Positions 1-7,465 of a stretch of DNA of 17,773 nt are shown piece by piece. Source of the stretch: J061 sp003695725 [NCBI: Candidatus Schekmanbacteria bacterium] (GTDB lineage Bacteria > Schekmanbacteria > GWA2-38-11); NCBI GenBank assembly GCA_003695725.1, contig RFHX01000058.1, positions 1 through 17,773 of the forward strand, written 5' to 3'. The position numbers were made by a program, and so were the translations under genes. Positions within the stretch are counted from its first letter, which is position 1; each line of letters opens with the position of its first letter. The notes beneath the pieces were generated by a model, which worked only from the letters and a program-made list of their open reading frames with translations, did no database searches and was not told the origin of the DNA.

Positions 1-1
1 C

Positions 2-124
2 ATCCTATTTTTTGTTGCAGCATTTCTATGCTTTAAAAGAGAGCTTTCACTAACTATCACATTGGCAGCAAGTTTTGGTATTTGGCTTATTGCAGCATTC
101 GTCCATCAATGGCTACTGAGGTAA
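2..124 (+). CDS. C-terminal end of a small membrane protein (5' partial)
   Basis: An open frame enters from the left edge and ends at a TAA three bases before the next gene. The 40 visible residues are almost entirely hydrophobic in two blocks (ILFFVAAFLCF, then LAASFGIWLIAAF) split by a short charged turn (KREL), so this is the last two membrane helices of an integral membrane protein ending in a basic residue. It resembles the tail of small inner-membrane proteins of the GlpM/DUF3147 kind, but too little is present to assign a family. Its last codons contain the GAGG that serves as ribosome binding site for the methyltransferase gene, so the two are probably co-transcribed and translationally linked. 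The frame is clear; the identity is a guess. Confidence 0.55.
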   Translation: MLFFVAAFLCFKRELSLTITLAASFGIWLIAAFVHQWLLR

Positions 125-127
125 GAA

Positions 128-754
128 ATGCTGAAAGATCATTGGAATGAAGTTTATTCATCGAAACCTGTAGAAAAACTTGGGTGGTATGAACCCATTC
201 CAACTCAATCCCTCAAATTAATAAAAAAATGCGATATAAAAAGAGATGAAGCAATTATCGATGTAGGTTGTGGAGTATCTACATTAATCCATAATCTTCT
301 AAGTGAAGGATACAGAAATATTATTGCAACAGATATAAGCGATATTGCAATATCAAAACTAAAAAAAAGGCTTGGCAATGAATTTTCTTCAAAAGTCAAA
401 TGGATTATCGATGATCTATCAGAACCAAAAAAATTGCTGAATCTTCGAAACATTTCATTGTGGCATGACCGAGCTGTGCTTCATTTTCTGACGGATGAAG
501 AGGCAAGAAAATCGTATTTGGAAATTCTCACCAATGCCGTAAAACTCAGTGGTTATGTAATAATTGCCGCATTCTCACTTAAAGGAGCTAAAAGATGCAG
601 TGGTCTTGATATAAAGAGATATGACGAAAGAATGCTTTCAGAATTTTTAGGTAATAAATTCACCCTTATAGATTCTTTCGATTATACTCATAGAATGCCA
701 TCAGGAGATTTACGGCCTTATATTTATACTTTGTTTCAGAAAGACAAAGAATAG
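128..754 (+). CDS. class I SAM-dependent methyltransferase
   Basis: A 208-residue Rossmann-fold methyltransferase. Motif I, which binds S-adenosylmethionine, is IIDVGCGVS at residues 43-51. The acidic residue after strand 2 is Asp69 in ATDIS, and Asp95/Asp96 in WIIDD fit motif III. The segment WHDRAVLHFLT (112-122) is characteristic of a subgroup of small methyltransferases in which it forms strand 4 and the active-site loop. The N-terminal WNEVYSS and LGWYEP (residues 6-23) also recur in that subgroup and probably shape the substrate pocket. No signal peptide or membrane segment is visible, so it should be cytoplasmic. The start is ATG with GAGG six bases upstream, inside the end of the preceding membrane-protein gene. 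The methyl acceptor cannot be told from the sequence; a small molecule is more likely than RNA or protein. The family call is firm, the substrate unknown. Confidence 0.85.
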   Translation: MLKDHWNEVYSSKPVEKLGWYEPIPTQSLKLIKKCDIKRDEAIIDVGCGVSTLIHNLLSEGYRNIIATDISDIAISKLKKRLGNEFSSKVKWIIDDLSEPKKLLNLRNISLWHDRAVLHFLTDEEARKSYLEILTNAVKLSGYVIIAAFSLKGAKRCSGLDIKRYDERMLSEFLGNKFTLIDSFDYTHRMPSGDLRPYIYTLFQKDKE

Positions 755-768
755 ATTCATATAAAAAC

Positions 769-850
769 TGCCGAAGGCGGGATTCGAACCCGCACGCCTC
801 TCGGCGCCACCCCCTCAAGATGGTGTGTCTGCCAGTTCCACCACTTCGGC
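769..850 (-). tRNA. tRNA-Leu (anticodon GAG)
   Basis: Read on the minus strand, this folds as a class II tRNA. The 7-bp acceptor stem is GCCGAAG/CTTCGGC. The D stem is GTG/CAC. The anticodon stem is CCATC/GGTGG around the loop TTGAGGG, giving anticodon GAG (leucine CUC/CUU codons). The long variable arm is CGCC-GAGA-GGCG, as expected for leucine, and the T arm is GCGGG-TTCGAAT-CCCGC. The discriminator is A, the leucine identity base. The 3' CCA is not encoded, so a CCA-adding enzyme is needed. A short T-run follows and probably ends transcription. The gene is convergent with the methyltransferase gene. Confidence 0.96.
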
Positions 851-1066
851 TTAAATAGACAAAGACATTCTAATTATTTTATTGGCAATGTCAACACAGA
901 AAGAATAGAAAAAAACTTCTATGGCAGTCCCAACGATTTATTAAAATACACAACTTTCGCTTATACTGTCAGTTGACCGCTTACAGGAAGGAGGACAATA
1001 AAAAAGCGTAATAGAATATAAAAATTTTTCTATTTGTCTTTTAAAGCAGTGTTGGAAAATGTTCTC
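851..1066. other. intergenic region between divergent tRNA-Leu and rpiB
   Basis: Apart from the tRNA promoter on the minus strand and the rpiB promoter just to the right, this AT-rich spacer holds no convincing gene. It contains a near-perfect Shine-Dalgarno sequence, AGGAAGGAGG at 985-994, but no ATG, GTG or TTG follows at a usable distance. A TTG-initiated reading that passes through it stops after a dozen codons. It may be a remnant of a lost gene or a regulatory element; nothing more can be supported. Confidence 0.4.
867..894 (-). promoter_or_regulatory. sigma-70-type promoter of the tRNA-Leu gene
   Basis: On the minus strand a perfect -35 box TTGACA (889-894) is followed after 16 bases by the -10 box TAGAAT (867-872). 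The tRNA 5' end lies 17 bases downstream, leaving a short leader for RNase P to remove. Position and box quality fit a dedicated tRNA promoter. Inferred from sequence only. Confidence 0.7.
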
Positions 1067-1094
1067 TTGACAACTATCCTTCCTTCAATATAAC
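1067..1094 (+). promoter_or_regulatory. sigma-70-type promoter of the rpiB-glyA operon
   Basis: A perfect -35 box TTGACA (1067-1072), a 16-base spacer and the -10 box TATAAC (1089-1094) stand 40 bases before the rpiB ATG. Transcription should begin near 1101, giving a leader of about 33 bases. On that model the AGGAG at 1100-1104 sits at the very 5' end of the RNA and is too far from the ATG to serve rpiB. The GAGGG at 1120-1124 is the better ribosome binding site. Confidence 0.75.
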
Positions 1095-1133
1095 TCGAAA
1101 GGAGATTTAATCAAAAATTGAGGGCAAAGAATT

Positions 1134-1592
1134 ATGTTACTCATAGGCGCCGACCATGGGGGATTTAAACTAAAAGAAAGGATAAAAAAATATCTTTCCC
1201 AAAAAAACATTCCTTTTGAAGATGTTGGAACAAACAATGAGGAATCTTGTGACTATCCTGACTTTGCAGTTTCAGTAGCAAAAAGGATTTCAGAAGGAAA
1301 AGCAGAAAAAGGAATACTAATCTGCGGCACTGGAATTGGAATGTCAATTACGGCAAACAAATTCCCCGGAGTAAGAGCAACTCTTTGCCACAATTCTTTT
1401 ACCGCAAAGATGAGCAGAGAACACAACAATTCAAACATACTTGTATTGGGCGAAAGAGATATCGATGAAGAAACAGCTCTTGAAATCACCAAGATATGGC
1501 TTGAAACCCCTTTTGCAGGCGATAGGCATCAAAGACGACTTGATAAAATCAAAGCCATAGAAGAAGAGCTCTATAAAAATTATAACAAATAA
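1134..1592 (+). CDS. rpiB: ribose 5-phosphate isomerase B
   Basis: Interconverts ribose 5-phosphate and ribulose 5-phosphate in the non-oxidative pentose phosphate pathway. At 152 residues it has the usual size for the RpiB/LacAB fold. The start shows the phosphate- and ring-opening motif GADHGGFKLK with Asp7 and His8. The active-site loop CGTGIGMSITANK carries the catalytic Cys64 and Thr66. The segment ending SREHNNSNILVLG contains His97, the expected general acid/base partner. The start ATG is preceded by GAGGG nine bases upstream, and the protein begins directly with the first beta strand, as RpiB does. It is the first gene of an operon with glyA, which starts 18 bases after its stop, and is driven by the TTGACA/TATAAC promoter just upstream. 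Sequence alone does not exclude allose 6-phosphate or galactose 6-phosphate isomerase activity, but the neighbours favour RpiB. Confidence 0.93.
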   Translation: MLLIGADHGGFKLKERIKKYLSQKNIPFEDVGTNNEESCDYPDFAVSVAKRISEGKAEKGILICGTGIGMSITANKFPGVRATLCHNSFTAKMSREHNNSNILVLGERDIDEETALEITKIWLETPFAGDRHQRRLDKIKAIEEELYKNYNK

Positions 1593-1610
1593 AAATTAAG
1601 GAGTAACAAA

Positions 1611-2870
1611 TTGAAAAGACTAAAAGATATTGATCCTGAACTTGCAGAAGCAATCAAAGGCGAAACAGAACGGCTTGAATACAAACTCGAGCTTATTGCA
1701 TCTGAAAATATGGTTAGTGAAGCAGTCCTTGAAGCACAGGGATGTATAATGACCAACAAATATGCTGAAGGATATCCGGGCAAACGATACTATGGTGGAT
1801 GCCAATATGTTGATATAGCTGAAACCCTTGCAATAGAAAGAGCTAAAAAAATTTTTGGTGCTCAATTTGTCAATGTGCAGCCGCATTCAGGCTCTCAGGC
1901 AAATATGGGCGTTTATTTTTCTGTATGCAAACCGGGAGACCATATTTTAGGAATGGACCTATCACATGGCGGACATCTCACACATGGAAGCCCAGTCAAT
2001 TTTTCGGGCATATTATACAATGTCCATTTCTATGGAGTAACAAAAGAGACTGAAACCATAGACTACGAACAAGTAAGAAGTCTTGCCCAAGAATACAAGC
2101 CAAAGTTAATTGTAGTAGGTGCAAGTGCATATCCAAGAAAAATAGATTTCAAAAAATTCAGGGAAATTGCTGATGAAACAGGCGCTCTCATAATGGCTGA
2201 CATTGCCCATTACGCCGGATTGGTTGCGGCAGACCTCTTCCCAAATCCCTTGCCCTACTGTGATTTTGTAACGACAACCACCCATAAAACATTGCGAGGC
2301 CCCAGAGGCGGAATGATAATGACGAACAATGAAGAATTGGCAAAGAAGGTAAACAAGACAATTTTCCCCGGAATACAGGGCGGGCCTCTTATGCATGTAA
2401 TAGCGGCAAAAGCCGTTGCTTTCAAAGAAGCGCTGAGCGATGAATTCAAGGCATATCAGAAACAGATAATAAATAACGCGCAAGCGCTTGCTAAAGAGTT
2501 ATTAAATTATGGCTTTCATCTTGTATCAGGCGGCACTGATACTCATCTTATGCTTGTTAATCTCAACAATAAAAATCTAACAGGCAAAGAAGCAGAAGAA
2601 GCATTGGAAAAAGCAGGCATTACAGTCAATAAAAATACAGTCCCCTTTGAAACAAGAAGTCCTTTCATAACAAGCGGCATTAGAATAGGCACTCCTGCAG
2701 TCACCTCTCGAGGGCTGAAAGAGAATGAAATGAAAACTCTGGCAAAATGGATAAACGATGTCATAGAAAAGAGAGATGATGAAGAATTTCTTAATAAAGT
2801 AAGAAATGAAGTTAAAGAGCTTTGTAAAAAATTCCCCTATTACAGCCACCGGCTTCAGAATGAAGAATAA
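1611..2870 (+). CDS. glyA: serine hydroxymethyltransferase
   Basis: Converts serine and tetrahydrofolate to glycine and 5,10-methylene-tetrahydrofolate, the main source of one-carbon units for thymidylate and purines. It is a cytoplasmic PLP enzyme of fold type I. The 419-residue length is normal. Family hallmarks include [17 protein letters not shown] near the N terminus, [13 protein letters not shown] around residue 55, and [12 protein letters not shown]. The PLP site is [14 protein letters not shown] with the Schiff-base lysine at residue 226. The substrate-binding segment is [14 protein letters not shown] near residue 365. Translation starts at TTG, with AAGGAG seven bases upstream; no ATG near the conserved N terminus competes. 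It lies 18 bases after rpiB and its end overlaps the probable start of the dCMP deaminase gene, so one transcript supplies linked steps: methylene-folate, then deoxyuridylate as thymidylate precursor. Confidence 0.97.
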   Translation: MKRLKDIDPELAEAIKGETERLEYKLELIASENMVSEAVLEAQGCIMTNKYAEGYPGKRYYGGCQYVDIAETLAIERAKKIFGAQFVNVQPHSGSQANMGVYFSVCKPGDHILGMDLSHGGHLTHGSPVNFSGILYNVHFYGVTKETETIDYEQVRSLAQEYKPKLIVVGASAYPRKIDFKKFREIADETGALIMADIAHYAGLVAADLFPNPLPYCDFVTTTTHKTLRGPRGGMIMTNNEELAKKVNKTIFPGIQGGPLMHVIAAKAVAFKEALSDEFKAYQKQIINNAQALAKELLNYGFHLVSGGTDTHLMLVNLNNKNLTGKEAEEALEKAGITVNKNTVPFETRSPFITSGIRIGTPAVTSRGLKENEMKTLAKWINDVIEKRDDEEFLNKVRNEVKELCKKFPYYSHRLQNEE

Positions 2871-3333
2871 AAATTCTCAACAACGTCCTTCATGGAATGA
2901 ATATTTTATGCAGATTGCTCATATAGTAAAGAGCAGGTCAACATGCATAAGACGTCAGGTGGGATGTGTAATTGTAAAAGACAAAAAGATTCTTGCCACA
3001 GGATATAATGGAGCACCTTCAGGACTGATGCACTGTCTCGAAAAGGGATGTATGAGGGAAAAGCTCAATATCCCTTCAGGGGAAAGGCATGAGCTTTGTC
3101 GGGCTTTACATGCCGAACAGAATGCAATAATTCAAGCAGCAATTTCGGGAGTCAACATTGCTGATGCAAAAATCTTCTGTTCACACCATCCCTGCTCCCT
3201 TTGTGCCAAAATGCTGATCAATGCTCGAATAAAGGAAATATATTATTATGAAGGATATCCTGATTCCCTTGCAGAAGAAATGCTCGAAGAAGCAGGAATC
3301 AAACGAATAAAAATTGAAGGCAATTTCAATTAG
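2860..3333 (+). CDS. dCMP deaminase (ComEB/deoxycytidylate deaminase family)
   Basis: Deaminates dCMP to dUMP, feeding thymidylate synthesis. With the start used here it has 157 residues. The zinc-dependent deaminase signature is complete: HAEQNAII with zinc ligand His84 and proton-shuttling Glu86, then PCSLCAKML with zinc ligands Cys112 and Cys115. [19 protein letters not shown] (35-53) is the conserved substrate-side strand of the dCMP branch. I chose ATG 2860 because the protein then begins just before the conserved RPSWNEYFM and overlaps the glyA stop by 11 bases, as in coupled genes. An in-frame ATG at 2806 would add 18 residues unlike the family and a 65-base overlap. The ribosome binding site is weak, which supports coupling to glyA translation. 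It is the third gene of the rpiB operon. ComE operon protein 2 is the common alternative name. Confidence 0.9.
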   Translation: MKNKNSQQRPSWNEYFMQIAHIVKSRSTCIRRQVGCVIVKDKKILATGYNGAPSGLMHCLEKGCMREKLNIPSGERHELCRALHAEQNAIIQAAISGVNIADAKIFCSHHPCSLCAKMLINARIKEIYYYEGYPDSLAEEMLEEAGIKRIKIEGNFN

Positions 3334-3339
3334 TTTCTC

Positions 3340-3356
3340 AGATAAGGAACTTATCT
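3340..3356 (+). promoter_or_regulatory. small hairpin over the nrdR ribosome binding site
   Basis: AGATAAG-GAA-CTTATCT is a perfect 7-bp inverted repeat with a 3-base loop, ending two bases before the nrdR ATG. The only Shine-Dalgarno-like sequence (AAGGA) lies in the stem and loop. In RNA the hairpin would hide the ribosome binding site. The stem is AU-rich and weak, so it may breathe easily. Its regulatory meaning is inferred. Confidence 0.4.
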
Positions 3357-3358
3357 AA

Positions 3359-3841
3359 ATGAAATGTCCGAATTGCGGATATAATGAAGACAAAGTTGTG
3401 GATTCACGCACAGGCAGGGACGGCACAAGCATCAGAAGGCGCAGAGAGTGTCTCAAATGTGGGAAAAGATTTACGACATATGAGAGGATTGAAAATGTGG
3501 TCTCTATGGTAATCAAAAAGGATGGAAGAAGAGAACCATTCGACAGACAAAAAATCTTTGCCGGCATAGCAAAAGCATGTGAAAAAAGGCCTATAAGTAT
3601 TAATGAGCAGGAGGCGCTTGTTGAAGAAATTGAAATGTTAATCAGAGAAACAGGTGAAAAAGAAATCCCAAGTTCTAAAATAGGTGAATTTGTAATCAAT
3701 AAACTTCACGAGCTTGATGATGTTGCCTATGTGAGGTTTGCATCTGTGTATAAGCAGTTCAAGGACATTAATGAATTTATGAAAGAGCTTTCCGCAATTT
3801 TAAGTGAGAAGAAAAGGAAACCTAAAAAGCGAAAAAAGTAA
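3359..3841 (+). CDS. nrdR: transcriptional repressor NrdR
   Basis: Represses ribonucleotide reductase genes when dATP is high, by binding NrdR boxes near their promoters. At 160 residues it has the family size and layout. An N-terminal zinc ribbon has Cys3/Cys6 and Cys31/Cys34, with a strongly basic stretch IRRRRECLKC (25-34) that contacts DNA. An ATP-cone nucleotide-sensing domain runs from about residue 49 (VSMVIKKDGRREPFDRQKI) to 139. RFTTYERIE joins the two domains. The tail ends in lysines and arginines. It lies 25 bases after the dCMP deaminase gene and closes the rpiB-glyA-deaminase run, a grouping familiar from deltaproteobacterial and related genomes. Here the regulator of dNTP supply is co-transcribed with dNTP-precursor enzymes. 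The start ATG follows a small hairpin that contains the ribosome binding site. Confidence 0.96.
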   Translation: MKCPNCGYNEDKVVDSRTGRDGTSIRRRRECLKCGKRFTTYERIENVVSMVIKKDGRREPFDRQKIFAGIAKACEKRPISINEQEALVEEIEMLIRETGEKEIPSSKIGEFVINKLHELDDVAYVRFASVYKQFKDINEFMKELSAILSEKKRKPKKRKK

Positions 3842-3871
3842 TTGTCAATCAGTAATCGCCTTAAAAATATT
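3842..3871 (+). promoter_or_regulatory. possible weak promoter of the aminotransferase gene
   Basis: The 54-base gap after nrdR holds TTGTCA (3842-3847) and, 18 bases later, AATATT (3866-3871). The boxes are imperfect, and read-through from the nrdR operon is an equally good explanation because no terminator hairpin is visible between the genes. Confidence 0.25.
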
Positions 3872-3895
3872 ATTCATTTCTGATGGCTAGTTAAA

Positions 3896-5077
3896 ATGAT
3901 TTCAAAAGATAAGATAGAAAAAATAAGGTTCCTCTTCCCCGTATTCAATAGGTTTGTTTATATGAATACAGGTTGGTGTTCGCCACGCGCTCAAAATGTC
4001 TATGAAGCAATTGATAAAATAAACAGAATCGAGCTTGAAGAAGGTGTTGGAAGCCTCAAAATGAGAGACATTCAGGAAGAAATACGAAATTCATTGAGAA
4101 CGAAAATTGCAAAATTTCTCAAAGCAGAAGATGATGAAATAGCCATAACTCAAAATACCTCATCAGGAATCAACATTATCGTAACCTGCTTTTCATTTAA
4201 AAAGGACGACGAAGTGATTATTTCTTCTGAAGAGCACCCGGCAGGTATTGTCCCATGGCTTCAGCTTAAGAATCTCAAGGGGATCAGTCTTAAAGTTGTC
4301 AAAACTGCCTCTCCTGAAAAATTTTTATCAAGTATAAGAGACGCAATAAATAAAAAAACAAAACTCATTATGTTAAGCCATATTTCCTGTATGACTGGAT
4401 TTCGTTTTCCTATTGAAGAGATATGTAAAATTGCCAATGAGAAGGGAATTCCAACGCTAATAGATGGCGCCCAATCTTCAGGACAAATAAATGTAGATGT
4501 ACACAAATTGGGATGCGATTTTTACGCAATACCAGGCCAAAAATGGATGCTAGGGCCTGAAAGCACAGGTGCCCTATACATAAGAAAGGATTGGCTGCCA
4601 AAGATTCAAAGTATTAACGCAGGATATAGGTCAATAAAAAAATTTGATTTTGTCAAACCATATATGGAATTACATACATCAGCAAAACGCTTTGAAATGT
4701 TTGACACAAATGCTGGACTTATGAAAGGATTGGATGAAGGAATTTCATTATTGATGGAATCTGGAATAGAAGAAATCGAAGAAACGATTAAAAGTAAGAC
4801 AAAGGCATTGATTGAAGAACTTTCCAAGATTAAAAATATAGATATCCTCACACCCTCCAACTACTCTAAATATCCCGATTCAGGACTTCTTTCAATACAA
4901 TTGAATGACATTGATGCCGCCATAGCGGTAAAAAAGCTTTATGAAAAGTTTAATATCATTGCACGGCACTTTCGTACGGGTAATATCCTTAGATTTTCAG
5001 TCAATTTTTTCAACAATGACAATGATTCCACAAAAGTCATAGAGGCAGTTTCACAAATAGCGTCCAGCTCTCTATAA
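3896..5077 (+). CDS. class V PLP-dependent aminotransferase (cysteine desulfurase-like fold)
   Basis: A 393-residue fold-type I PLP enzyme of the class V family, which includes cysteine desulfurases, isopenicillin N epimerase-like proteins and serine-glyoxylate aminotransferases. The order of motifs is typical: YMNTGWCSP (substrate-binding N-terminal loop, about 22-30), TQNTSSGIN (PLP phosphate, about 84-92), EEHPAG around residue 104, SHISCMTGF around 162, LIDGAQSSGQ with Asp190 and Gln193 (PLP ring), and GQKWMLGPESTGALYI with the Schiff-base Lys216. The C-terminal small domain ends in ILRFSVNFFNN. The mobile Cys loop diagnostic of NifS/IscS/SufS is not evident, and no iron-sulfur genes are nearby. 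An aminotransferase, epimerase or lyase acting on another amino acid is therefore more likely than sulfur mobilisation. The ATG start has only a poor ribosome binding site. The family is certain, the reaction not. Confidence 0.85.
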   Translation: MISKDKIEKIRFLFPVFNRFVYMNTGWCSPRAQNVYEAIDKINRIELEEGVGSLKMRDIQEEIRNSLRTKIAKFLKAEDDEIAITQNTSSGINIIVTCFSFKKDDEVIISSEEHPAGIVPWLQLKNLKGISLKVVKTASPEKFLSSIRDAINKKTKLIMLSHISCMTGFRFPIEEICKIANEKGIPTLIDGAQSSGQINVDVHKLGCDFYAIPGQKWMLGPESTGALYIRKDWLPKIQSINAGYRSIKKFDFVKPYMELHTSAKRFEMFDTNAGLMKGLDEGISLLMESGIEEIEETIKSKTKALIEELSKIKNIDILTPSNYSKYPDSGLLSIQLNDIDAAIAVKKLYEKFNIIARHFRTGNILRFSVNFFNNDNDSTKVIEAVSQIASSSL

Positions 5078-5123
5078 TCTTTTTATCTTGATTTGAAACC
5101 ATTTTTCACTTAGTTAAATATAT

Positions 5124-6035
5124 ATGATGGATAATTTTAAGAGGAAAAACAAACTAAACTTTACTATAGTTGCCATTTCGAGCATTCTTGTATTAATAAT
5201 ATCAACTTACTCCCATAGCGCTGACACAATACAATATTTTGACAACGGCAAAATCAATTGGTCACAAGGCAGAATATATGCTTGGGGCACTGCAAAAGTC
5301 GATAATAACATCAAACCATTTAGACTTGCTCAAAGCCTTGCAAAAGAAAAATCAGTAATTCTCGCCAAGAAAAATCTTATAGAAATTATTAAAAAAGTTA
5401 AACTTGATTCAAAAGTTTCTGTTGAAGATTTGAATAAAAGCATTAGATATGTAGGCGCAAAGATTAACAATGTTGTGAAACTGGCAGAAAAACGTACTTA
5501 TCTTGTTTCTGAAGAAACTGCCAAAACTACGCTTGTCATTCAAATATATGGCAAATTATCTTCTTTTCTGTTGCCTCATATAAAAGCTGAGGCAGAAATT
5601 GAAAATCCTGATAAATTACTGATAGAAAAATTGAGAAGAAGAAATCTTTCGAACCAGTTTTTGAGTGCAACTGCAACTCCAATTAAAACAGTCAAAGGAG
5701 AATATTCAGGACTTGTCATTGATGCTCGACATTTACATCTCGTCCCAGTGCTTTTCCCAAAAATTATAAATGAAAGAGGAAAAGAAATTTATGGAATATC
5801 AAAGTTTTCAGCAAATGATGTTAAAAAAGGGAATATCGTAGTTTATACAAATGATTTGAAAAGCGCCTTGGCAAATCCGCGCATAGGCCCTCACCCTCTT
5901 GTTATAAGAGCAATTGAAGGAAGAAAAGGGTCAAATGAAATAGTCATACCCAACAGAGATTCTCGCAAAATTGAATTTGAAAACAAAAAAAACAATTTCC
6001 TTGAAGAAGGTCGGGTAGCCATAATCTTGAATTAA
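5124..6035 (+). CDS. exported protein of unknown function (LPP20/FlgT-like N-terminal pattern)
   Basis: A 303-residue protein with a clear Sec signal peptide: basic start (FKRKNK), hydrophobic core at about 13-27, and a likely cleavage after SHSA (residue 33). No lipobox cysteine is present, so it should be soluble periplasmic rather than a lipoprotein. The region after the signal, GRIYAWGTAKVDNN (about 49-62) followed by a helical stretch rich in Ala/Lys, resembles the start of LPP20/FlgT-type domains. A C-terminal part beginning YSGLVIDAR (about 193) with LFPKIINERGKEIYG resembles a conserved pattern seen in uncharacterised deltaproteobacterial exported proteins. That resemblance is from memory and unverified. 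The ATG could be the first or second of two adjacent methionines; the ribosome binding site is poor. No function can be assigned. It stands alone between the aminotransferase and nucleotidyltransferase genes. Confidence 0.7.
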   Translation: MMDNFKRKNKLNFTIVAISSILVLIISTYSHSADTIQYFDNGKINWSQGRIYAWGTAKVDNNIKPFRLAQSLAKEKSVILAKKNLIEIIKKVKLDSKVSVEDLNKSIRYVGAKINNVVKLAEKRTYLVSEETAKTTLVIQIYGKLSSFLLPHIKAEAEIENPDKLLIEKLRRRNLSNQFLSATATPIKTVKGEYSGLVIDARHLHLVPVLFPKIINERGKEIYGISKFSANDVKKGNIVVYTNDLKSALANPRIGPHPLVIRAIEGRKGSNEIVIPNRDSRKIEFENKKNNFLEEGRVAIILN

Positions 6036-6196
6036 GAAATTGAAACTTTTATTATTCATCAAAAATCTTTAAGTCAATCTTCATAAAATTTTCTTCATAA
6101 TCCTAGTTTGTCGTAGTAATATATTTTTGTAGATATTCTTTAATTGATTGTCTTGAGCTATTTTTCGTTGGCTGTTACTTAAAGGTTGAATCTTCT

Positions 6197-7450
6197 ATGT
6201 CTAAAATAAAAGAAAGTTTTGTCTTTGACATAGCTAATCTGATTAGAGAAGAAAAAAGATATTTGCTTTTGGCTTCACCAATATTTGCGGAAAGAATCAA
6301 AAATAACAACTTTAAATCCTTAACCATTGATTACCTGCAGTGGGAAAATAGCGTAGAGACAATCTTCAAGTATGGTCTTAGTGGAATAATATTCACCAAT
6401 TTAAAGAAAGCAGGTTTATTAGATCTTTTACCAGAGAAAGAGAAGCTCAAACTTCAGCATCTTTACCACTCGAATGCAGCAAGGAACGCACTGATTTCAC
6501 AAATACTGGATACACTTTCACAACTTTTCAAAGAAAACGGAAAAACCTTTCTGCTTCTTCAAGGCACTGCATTAATAAGCGACATATATCCACAACCAGC
6601 GATGAGATATTTAAGCGATATTGACATTATGATTAAACCAGATGACATTAAAGATGTTGATAATATCCTCCGTGAAAACGGTTTTACTGCAACAAACTTT
6701 CCAGGTGATTTAAAATGGTGTTTTGAAAATTTAAATCATATGCCACATTATTATTATCCCGGATTCAATTCACCCATAGAAATACATTTTAAAACAGCAG
6801 ACACATTTTTCGATGATGCACCAAACTCCAATTGGATATGGGAAGACTGTAAAGAATCAAAAGATGGAAAAAACTATAAGATTCCTTCTGCGGAAAATCT
6901 TCTTTTATCCATATCCGCACATATTGCGAAAAAATCGCACATAGCCGACTTAAGATTTATTCCAAGACATTGTTGTGATATAAATGCTGTTATTGATAAA
7001 TATGCTGACTCTTTGAATAGTAAAATACTCTTTGAAAGGGCTTCAAAAAATAACCTTCTTGATTCCCTTGCCTATTCTCTTGCTATGACAAAGATTTTCT
7101 TCCCAACAGAAAAAGTCATAAAATTAGCTGACGAATCTGAAAAATTATCTTCAGATACTTGTATCAATCTTGCTGAAACGGTTGTCAAATTTTTACTTTG
7201 TGAAAAATCAGATGAAATCCTTTTAGACGGTTGGATGACATTTTTTAAAAAACCCGGAATATGGAAAAAATTACTCTTTTTAGCAACCCACATATTCCCA
7301 TCACCCAAGAGGATGAAAGACATATACGGCAGCGATGCAAAAGGCATAAAATTGATTAGTTATTACTTTTCCCGCCCTTTGCACCTTATAAACCGCTTTT
7401 CATTTTCAAGGATAAAGTTTAGCTCAAGACTGGCGAAAACAAAAAAATGA
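6197..7450 (+). CDS. nucleotidyltransferase family protein (NTP_transf_5/PF14907-like)
   Basis: A 417-residue protein with the polymerase-beta-type nucleotidyltransferase signature found in proteins that accompany polysaccharide gene clusters. The core is FLLLQGTALISDIYPQPAMRYLSDIDIMI. Gly123-Thr124 take the place of the usual GS/GA pair, and Asp141 and Asp143 are the metal-binding DxD pair. A downstream EIHFKT (about 196) and a helical ENLLLSISAHIAKKSHIADLR (about 233) match the layout of the family. The residue before Gly123 is Gln, where many relatives have Lys. No signal peptide or membrane helix is evident. The start ATG follows AAAGGTTG ten bases upstream. The 161-base gap before it shows no gene and no clear promoter. 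It converges with the GT2 gene, with stops 15 bases apart. The substrate is unknown; relatives sit beside glycosyltransferases, as here. Confidence 0.75.
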   Translation: MSKIKESFVFDIANLIREEKRYLLLASPIFAERIKNNNFKSLTIDYLQWENSVETIFKYGLSGIIFTNLKKAGLLDLLPEKEKLKLQHLYHSNAARNALISQILDTLSQLFKENGKTFLLLQGTALISDIYPQPAMRYLSDIDIMIKPDDIKDVDNILRENGFTATNFPGDLKWCFENLNHMPHYYYPGFNSPIEIHFKTADTFFDDAPNSNWIWEDCKESKDGKNYKIPSAENLLLSISAHIAKKSHIADLRFIPRHCCDINAVIDKYADSLNSKILFERASKNNLLDSLAYSLAMTKIFFPTEKVIKLADESEKLSSDTCINLAETVVKFLLCEKSDEILLDGWMTFFKKPGIWKKLLFLATHIFPSPKRMKDIYGSDAKGIKLISYYFSRPLHLINRFSFSRIKFSSRLAKTKK

Positions 7451-7465
7451 AGATTGACGAATAAC

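Noticed and set aside
2806-2859. Longer N terminus for the dCMP deaminase
   Set aside because: The extra 18 residues do not look like the family and lie inside glyA. The ATG at 2860 gives a normal beginning and an 11-base overlap.
6036-6196. Search for a terminator or small RNA in the gap before the nucleotidyltransferase gene
   Set aside because: The sequence is AT-rich with no GC-containing stem followed by T, and no convincing promoter boxes.
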